Below are positions 56,398 through 64,000 of a stretch of 64,000 nt of DNA, piece after piece; the stretch's first letter is position 1, and each line of letters begins with the position of its first letter. The position numbers were made by a program, and so were the translations under genes. Under the pieces are notes generated by a model. The model was not told the DNA's origin, did not search any database, and was given only the letters and a program-made list of their open reading frames with translations. This DNA comes from Isoetes taiwanensis (Eukaryota > Streptophyta > Lycopodiopsida > Isoetales > Isoetaceae): positions 2,025,736 through 2,089,735 of the forward strand of contig JAJEKV010000128.1 of NCBI GenBank assembly GCA_021234155.1. The letters run 5' to 3'.

Positions 56398-58900
56398 CTC
56401 TAATGGGTTTTTTTTTTTAAATTTAAAAACTCGGCCGTCGGATATAAAAACAAGATTTGAATGGTTCAATACATAGGGTCTTGCCATTACCGCGTGTAGC
56501 AACGATCAAGTTCAATGATTGCACCACTGCTCTAAGCCTCACTTTACGGAAATTTGGAGTATCTACGTACCGCTTGCAATGGAAGAGCACCAAAAAAAGC
56601 GCCCCAAGTCGAAGCCTCTCAAAACTACCTCTCAAACCGGTTTCTACTCCATAAGAATCGATGCGGGAAAGGCAAGCGATGGGCAAATTGAATCGGGAGG
56701 AAACTGGAAGCACTGAACTCCGGCATTGCACCCCGCAACAAATCCGACACCACGTGATAAATCCGGTTGAGTAAAGGCGTAGGTTTGATTTGGTTGGAGC
56801 CGGTTTATTTGATTTGGTTGAGTAAGGCAACCGGGTTTGATCTGCAAGATGCTTACGGAGAATCAAAAGCCGCGCTTTCCCGAGAGGAACAAAAACCCTT
56901 AATCTAAACCCGTGAGAACCCCTTAACAAAGCGGAAGATGATAACCATCATTCATATATTTTGGGATTATGTCTATTCCAAAATCGCGCCGGATAAGCAT
57001 TATTTTCAAGCATTTTCGTGCTTTTTAATTCTATTTTGTGCATTTACAAAACTATAGTTTATGTTGAATATTTTGGTATTTTATCACATTTGCATTAAAT
57101 AAGGCAAGGGAATGACATCAATAGATTATATAACATTAACAACAAATATACTTGAAATAACAAATTCTTCATTAATATCACAAGAGAAATAATCATTTTT
57201 TTTACGATTTTAAGCAAGTAATAAGGTATGTCAAACATGAAATCAATCCAATATTCATATCTTTTTAACAATCACAAATCTAGAATTATAGTATTTTAGC
57301 CAAATAAAGCCGGATTACCTATCCAACTAATAAAAGTGATGTCCTCTAAAATTGATAAAGATAGATAGTATTTTTTACGTCAAAAGAGACAATTGTTAAA
57401 AGTGAAGTCAGAAAGAAATCGCGCCAAACAGAGCTCTCGGAAGCATAAAAAAACTTCCAATATGGTTATTTTTGGACAAAAGTAAATACATCCCAAATTA
57501 TTGTGCGAAAAAAAGCAGATCACAATAAAGCCTTCTTTTTTTCTAGCGGCAAGCATGGCTATGGCAAAAGCCCGGCCCGACCCGATGCGCCCCACATTGC
57601 CACGATAAGCGGGAAAGCTTTACCCACGAGCATGCCAAACAAAGGCGGATGAGGGCCGAAGAAGAAGAAGCATAAGCAGAAATATAGCTTTTGCTTTTCC
57701 TCGGCCCCTTTGTCGCTTTATCCGGTGGCAATCACTCAACCCCTCTACGCACTAGACCCATTTCCAGTTTTAGCTCAATTCCTATATCCGCTTGCATTAG
57801 GGCTTTCGTCTTGGTTTGTATTAGCAATGTGATTCTTGGGCTTGGAAGCTTTTGGCGGAACCCTCTTGTTTTGGTGAATACAAGGAGCTGCCTGTTAGTT
57901 GTCGAAAATCACGGTGCAAGAGGGTTTAAATCCTTAACCACCGGCCCTTGCAAGTTCTAAGAATGCGGCCGTTCTGGCCGTTGGATCGGCAGGTTATTTC
58001 CCATAACCTCCACGAATATTCGTTTTCCACGAATATTCTATGGATTATCGTTGATAACTCCCTCGAATATTCTTTGTTCCTTGTAGGCCTTTCTGCCGCC
58101 ATAGCTTGAGTCATGGTCGCCATAGCTTGTAGGAGCTCTCTTTGCCATAGCTTGAGCGAGAATCGACTTCCGGCCCGGGCTGTCGACGGAGGCATTGCTT
58201 ATCCACATTTTTTATTTTTGGGCCAAGCTCTAAGGCTGTGCAAACATCTCGCACAAACGCCCACTAATCCTTGATTGGAGCCGAAAAATTGCTTCCATCA
58301 AAATAAATTTGCTCTGAATTTGTTTCTCAAACCGGTTTCGGACTTGATCCTCTGTTTTGCCTATTCATGTGCGGTATTCTTAAATCCAGGAGCCTTTGAG
58401 CCCTCATTTTCTCTGCAGATGATTGTGGTCGCCATAGCCAAGCATTGCGCACTGATTCAAAGCGGTTTTTGTAAAATTTATAGCAAATCTCAAAAAAGCA
58501 GAGTGAAGCGATGAAGCGATTGTGGTGAGATCCTTTATCGACAGGTCCTTGCAACGATGAAGCCATATTTTGTTTTTCCACAGGCATTGCTTACCCCTGT
58601 TTTTTTTTTTTTGATATGTAAAGCGTGGCGCCTATTTGCTCAGGAGCTGCAGAGTTGGAGTTCTGTGTTTGGTTTGGTTTTTCAATCATTGCATTATCCT
58701 TGCTTGTTGCTTCAATCTTTGTGATTTGCAGCTATGTCGTTCTTTCCTTTCTTGCTTCAATGCTGAAAGTTATAGTTATGGCATTCTTTCCTTTAGTTTT
58801 TATGCAGAACAGACAAGAGTTTCGGAGATAGCATTATTTCAATACAATACGAATTTTGTTGATCTGGCATGGAAGAACTTGCTCGGGCATCTGTGGTTAA
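56398..58900. other. No gene recognised
   Basis: A minus-strand open stretch (56423-56929) and several short ones lack motifs. CCGGTTT/AAACCGG words recur near 56640-56840 and 58330. Three GCCATAGCTTG words lie at about 58098-58150, and three CGAATATTC words at about 58012-58070. Confidence 0.4.
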
Positions 58901-58901
58901 G

Positions 58902-59005
58902 GGAGGTCAACCTCCTCCTCTCGGGGGTCATGCAAAATAACCCTCTCATTTTGCCCGACCTCGATTTTTGCATAACCCCTCAAGGAGGAGGATAACCTCC
59001 TCATC
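58902..59005. repeat. Inverted repeat, ~37-bp arms
   Basis: ACCTCCTCCTCTCGGGGGTC-ATGCAAAA is mirrored by TTTTTGCATAACCCC-TCAAGGAGGAGG. It is imperfect, with a loop of about 25 bp, and GGTTATCC/GGAGGTCA lie at the outer ends. Possibly a MITE terminus or foldback. Confidence 0.65.
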
Positions 59006-59715
59006 ATCGTTTTAGTGTCTTTTAAATTTGGCGAGTAGTGGAGACTTGGCTCCGATAAAGCGGCACTTTTAGCCTTCAGCAATGCTATTGACGATGTAAA
59101 GAGATTAAAATGGAACATCATGCAAGCTCAATCGTTCTGTCTCTCGCAATTTTAATTTATAGCTTCTATGGCGGTTGCAATAATGTCTCACTCTCCTCAT
59201 TTTCATCCCCAAAATATGGATTTGCCTGAACCTTCTAATGGTTCTTAAGCAAAGGGTCATGAAACTCTTGCCTTTTGCATGTCTTGTATAGCCATGTATC
59301 TTAGATTATCACCAAAATGGCAATGGCAATTTTTTGTAAAACTGAAGTTTCCATTCCATTCCATTCCATAGTCTTCTTGCTTTCTCTGCCTCATAAGCCC
59401 TAGCCTCCTCACATCCATCGCTTTAAGCGCTTGCGGCCATAGCACCCACCAAAGACAAATTTTAGAAACAAAATTATTGAAGATGGGCCTAGTGAATTTG
59501 GAGTTATATTGAGAACTATTCTTCAAAAAGAAAAACAACGGAAAAATCATTATATGCATTCGACTTGTGATGTATCCCTTCTCCAAAGCCGACTTCATGG
59601 AAGCTACTCATGGCAAGCTGCAAGTAGAAGGCAAACTGCATGTAGAAGGCTGAGATGCATACGTAGTTAGGCAAACTGTGCAGAAAATGCACAAACACTG
59701 CAGAGAACCATGCGA

Positions 59716-60062
59716 AATTCTTGAAGAAGAAGATGAAGAAAGATGAAGAAGCCTAACGAAAGCTGGAAGAAGAAGAAGGTGGAAGAAGAAGCGATCGAAA
59801 AAAGCGGAAGAAAACCCGGACGCTACAGAGAGAAAAATGAAAGGGGAAGAAGGGCGTTGAAAAAAAGTAAAAGGGGAAGAAGAGCGTTGAAGCGATATTG
59901 CGTTGGAAAAAAAAATAAATGAGGGAAAGCGGAAAAGAAAAAAGCCAAAAAGCAAAAAAGCGGAGGAGGGGACCGAATGAAAAATTAAGCGGAACAAAAG
60001 GTGGAAACGACGGGCCGAAAAAAAAAGCGGAAACAACGGATGGGGCGAGAAATAGAAAAAAT
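59716..60062. repeat. Purine-rich tract
   Basis: About 340 bp of mainly A and G on the plus strand, built from GAAGAAGAAG, GGGGAAGAAG and AAAAAGCGG words. The resulting minus-strand Phe/Ser-rich open frames are compositional artefacts. Confidence 0.8.
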
Positions 60063-62989
60063 TTAAAATTCCCAATATTAAGACATATCCTTAATTTAAA
60101 TGAATGATGGTTTGATCCTTCCGCCTCGATCTTCACCTAAAGCCAGATCACCGTATCCCAGCCCATATCAACCACAAATAGAAACCATCTGCCCAGATCG
60201 CGTGCGGATCTCCCTTGTATTGGCCGACCGCTACAAATGGCCATCCCTCGTAAAGCCCAAAATCGCGAAGAATTTCGCCCCCGCCGAGCTCTCCCTTTTG
60301 TAAAAATGGGACGGCCACGCCCTTTTGGAATTCCACAATAAAAAGCCCGAGGGCTTTCAAAACAATTGCACAACTCTAATAGACATGCATAAAGAAAATC
60401 CCTCCTATTTCATCTTCGTATTTAGATCCGCGAGAACAAATTCGGTTCTCACGATCAAGTTGAACATCGATTGTACTAATGGGGAAATCATTTTTACGCA
60501 AGAACGGTGAATATAAACATATAGTGAAATTATACGTGTACCTTTGAGCAACATTTTCATTAAGGCCGCCATAGCGGACCTCGCGTCACGTTCTTGAAAG
60601 CAGAGCGGAATACCTTGAAGCAGGCGAGAATGGTGTATCCAGTTATTTCGAATAATTTGTCTTGTACATATACGGTTTTCCTCCTTTATTTCTTCCATAT
60701 ATTTTAAGCATATTATATATTTCTACAATCATTTCATATGCATTTACAAGGAAAACATGAAGTAAACTCCATTTTGGATTAGGAATTTCTGACCAGTTCA
60801 AAAGACTATTTCAAGTTACAAGTTTAAAGATCATCATAGCCATTTTCGGTGAAACCAAGCACCAGGGGGATGACAACCCGGTGCTTCCGACTTCAAACAC
60901 GCAAATTAGAATACATTTCTCAACTTCGATTCATAAAATGATGCTAGAAATGAATTATTATGATAAGCGGGTGCGGACAAAGTCGTAAAATTGTCCAAAT
61001 ATATATCGGACTCTCGAATTAAAGCGGTAAATCAAGGAAATCTCTACGAGGTCTAACACCTGTGAGAAAGTCTTCAAGAACAGGAAGAGTCTTGATTCAC
61101 CGGCATCTTCTAACTAAAAACTTTCTATAATCGTGTATGATGGCCTTATCAGCGCCTTTTAACACTGAAAAAAAGGAAAAAAAAAAAAGAAATAGGTTAA
61201 AGAAAATTTTCACGCATTAGAAACAAGAAGAAGACATGGCTCACCAAATTTATCAAAATGACGGCACATTTCAAGGAATAAGGTCACTAAAGAAATAACT
61301 AGCGAAAAACACGAACAATGAATGTTCAAAATCAGCGAGTAAAAACCGTTAAATCCTATCTATACACATACTGGAGCACACCATCGGCCAAACCAGCAGA
61401 TGCCGCAGCAGAGAAAGAGGTTGGACAAAAAAATAGAGCATCAATTTTGCCCCTTTTTGCCCGTCGCCGCGGGCATCGCCCGCGTGAATAAGGGAAATTG
61501 TCTCTCCCCACTTATTACATGGGAAAATGGGCATCATAGAGCCATTACATGGGGCGTGGACTGACTCGCCCTAACGGGCTCGCCGTGCCCTTATCCCACG
61601 TAATGGCCTACTGGACGGCCATTATCCCTAACCAAATGCCCTAATCGTGACATGAACCCAATTCGAGTTGTAGAAGACTAATCAAGCAAGGATCCAAACT
61701 CTGGCTACGGCGGAATCGGATTTGAGACTCATAATTGCATTTCATGGCATGATAAAGAAACTAAAGGAGATTGCTTCTCTAGAAAGTAAAAGGGGGCACA
61801 TTATCATGAATCGATGTGTTTATCCAAGAAGGGGATGCAGATCACAGGGATCAAATGAAAGTCGTATGCATCAACGACAGAATATTGTGCGGGCTGCCAA
61901 GCTGGGCCAAGTTTGGCTATGGCGGCGACTCTGCCAAATGTTTCAACCAAGGACATTAAGGTTGATAATGTCCTCTAATGCCTATGGCCCATTAGGAATG
62001 GCTTCTGTGACCATGTCAATAGGAAAGGCCTTAGCCGTACTGTCGTATTGCCTCGACATTCTTCGCCACATAGCCACCTCAACTATTTCTTCTGGGCCAT
62101 AATGCCTCATTTGAGGACGTTATCTAGCCCTTATCGTGTTATTTGTAGAATTAATTTTGAACCCTTAGATTAAAGAAGATTCTTGGAATCTTTTCTATCT
62201 AAGGTGCCCTTTTCTTGTTCCACAAAAATAATTACCTGAAACTAATGTGTGAACTAACCTTTGATACTTTCGTATAAATTATCTAATTCAAGTGACCACT
62301 ATTTTTTATATTTATATTATCCTTCCTATCTAATTCAGTTGGGATTTTTGTTCGCATTTTCATTTCTTCCTTACTTATTAGCCGGGCGACGACACGTGTT
62401 TGGGTTTCTTTATAGCGACCATTTTTCTTATCGAGAATCGATTCGAGGCAGGTCTATCGACCAAATCGGATCGGCTTGCAATGGGATCGGCTTGAGACAA
62501 CTATTTTTGTCGCCATAGCTTCTTAGCCCAATCCACATGTGGACGCGATCTACAAATATTCCTCTTTTAGGTCGTTGCTTTCGGTAAGGATTAAGCAGGG
62601 ATCTAGCTTAGAAGCTTTGTGACAGGGAAGATTGAGCCAGAGAAAAAGTCGACATAGCAAAGCATGGAGGAATTTCGACATGCTTTGCTTTCTCCTGTTG
62701 GCAGCTGGATCCACCGACATAGCCAGCCATAGCCAGCCAGGGATGTTCCAAATCTGGAAATAGAGGTGTCGATTAGAAAAAATAGGATTCGGCCATCATA
62801 CATTACGCATAAAAATGAGGATTGTTTTGCGGCCGGTGTGAGTATTTTTGCATGCTTAGAATTTTTTTTTTGGTAGCCATTTGCAAGTAAGGCCGGAAAC
62901 TTCGGATATGGGATCTTCTCAATTTCCAGACGAGAGGTTTGGTTGCCATGTTTTGTGGCTTTGAGTTTCTAACATTTTGATATATCTTT
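60063..62989. other. No gene recognised
   Basis: Plus-strand pieces at 60100-60510 (separated by one stop near 60301) read as a moderately convincing polypeptide with ...NSVLTIKLNIDCTNGEIIF, but no family was recognised. Two perfect short hairpins are present: CGCGGGC/GCCCGCG (61468-61484) and TAATGGCC/GGCCATTA (61601-61624). Confidence 0.35.
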
Positions 62990-64000
62990 CATAGAGGCCC
63001 TATTTTGCACCGTGGCACGGTGCGAAATATGGATAGTTAGTCAAATAAAGACTTCTTAATTCACACCGTGGGCCACAATGCAAACTAATGGTTATTCCTA
63101 AATGAATGCCAACTCAATTTACCATAGCCCACAGGCGCAAAATAATTTTAGCCCAGATGCCAGCGTTATCGTGACCTTTGCCCCTGTTGCCAAGCACTAT
63201 GATTATACATTATGATAAATACTATTCTTAAATTAATATAGATTTCCTCATACATTCAAAAGCTCAACAGTATAGCTTCTATCTTGTCTGATCCTTGTAG
63301 ATCTCCACTGCTTTAGATTTTTTGTTGCACCACGTCTCCTTCTTTTCATCCTGCTGAAATTTTCTCCTTAATATTTTGCCAATGTCATCTCATGTTTCTC
63401 GAGGCGCGCTAGGCCCGATAGCTTCCATTCGCATGGGTGCGTGCCTCCGCATTAAGACATGCCGATGGACTCAGAAGGGACGCGAGGACAGATCTGTTAG
63501 TCTTGCCAAGAGGGCGCCATTGAGGATGAATGCCATGCTCTTCAGACCTGCCTGGCATTCGATCATATTCGAGCACAGTATGTTCAATTAGTTATGCACG
63601 ACCCCAGCCTTTGCATGTACTCTTCTTGAATCGACCTTCACGAGCTTGTTGGGATCATACATTTAAGAGGTTATGGATACATGGACTCAGCTATGTAATC
63701 CGGGGCAGTATTGAATTGTCTCATGCGATTGTACAATCTACCATCATATTTATTACTACTAAGACTTTTCCCTCAAAAGCACTTCAGGCGGGGTTTTTAA
63801 TCCGACAGCGATGTCCTTAATCGCTCTCTTTGTTTGGGTCCCAAGATCAGTTGGTCTCCGTGGACGCTAAAAATACACTCTATTCTATTCTATTCTTATC
63901 TTTTTTCTCTAGCTTACATATAATCCTTTAGTAGAACCATTGACACATCTATTGTAATGAATTACCATGCGACCCTTGAGGTTAGATGAACTTAAAAAGA
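62990..64000. repeat. Dispersed repeat, right copy (partner at 5030-5530)
   Basis: It has the same order of blocks as 5030-5530, starting with GCACCGTGG-CACGGTGCGAAAT (63007-63028) and ending TCTTTTTTCTCTAGCTT and AGAACCATTG-CACATCT. About 490 bp (63400-63885) is extra relative to the left copy. The minus-strand C-terminal block CQWFY-RII is present at about 63930. The copy runs off the window. Confidence 0.55.

Noticed and set aside
56423-56929. Minus-strand open stretch of 168 codons
   Set aside because: No recognisable motif, no initiation context and atypical composition; not enough to call a gene.
59608-60136. Phe/Ser-rich minus-strand open stretches resembling membrane proteins
   Set aside because: They are the complement of a purine-rich tract; composition alone creates the open frame and hydrophobicity.

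Overview
The window is AT-rich nuclear DNA of a land plant. The host signatures are pieces of plant-type nuclear genes: a group I WRKY domain with its conserved internal intron, SEL1L/HRD3, an MsrA tail, tRNA m7G46 methyltransferase and an F-box protein. They lie among transposable elements at very low gene density, as in a large, repeat-rich genome. A fern, lycophyte or gymnosperm would fit better than a compact angiosperm, because a tyrosine-recombinase retroelement and an algal/moss-like reverse transcriptase are present. That placement is an inference and no species can be named. Almost every reading frame carries stops or single-base shifts, so most entries are pseudogenes or element relics.

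Layout. 1-7.25 kb: simple repeats, unassigned repeats and a decayed minus-strand transposon-type protein (about 5.28-7.18 kb). Part of it recurs at the right edge of the window (63.0-64.0 kb). 7255-21507: a Ngaro/DIRS-type retroelement with split direct repeats (A1 ... B1-A2 ... B2). It has a gag-like gene, RT/RNase H and a tyrosine recombinase, and is interrupted between A2 and B2 by a 6.3-kb Ty3/gypsy LTR element (14583-20861). 22.3-25.2 kb: a degenerate reverse transcriptase of an unusual family, split by two head-to-tail elements with shared ends, 14-bp inverted repeats and a 3' hairpin. 25.7-28 kb: two related coding fragments of unknown family.

30.0-32.2 kb: minus-strand relics of a WRKY gene and of two copies of the SEL1L/HRD3 C-terminus. 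32.2-47.5 kb has no recognisable gene, but holds a 163-bp tandem duplication, a 560-bp foldback and a dispersed repeat family. 47.5-54.4 kb is a mosaic: a DUF179/AlgH-like exon, the last three exons of an MsrA gene with intact splice junctions, an RME-8/GRV2-like stretch, and three copies of the 3' end of a tRNA (guanine-N7) methyltransferase gene. 54789-55864 is the only nearly complete gene, an F-box protein with one frameshift. 55.9-64 kb holds small inverted-repeat elements, a purine-rich tract and unassigned repeats.

There is no operon-like cooperation. The organising theme is nested insertion (gypsy inside a tyrosine-recombinase element; a rolling-circle-like tandem inside an RT relic) and accumulation of mainly 3'-terminal, intron-containing gene pieces. 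The most unusual objects are the tyrosine-recombinase retroelement with readable ends, the RT relic, and the tandem elements inside it.
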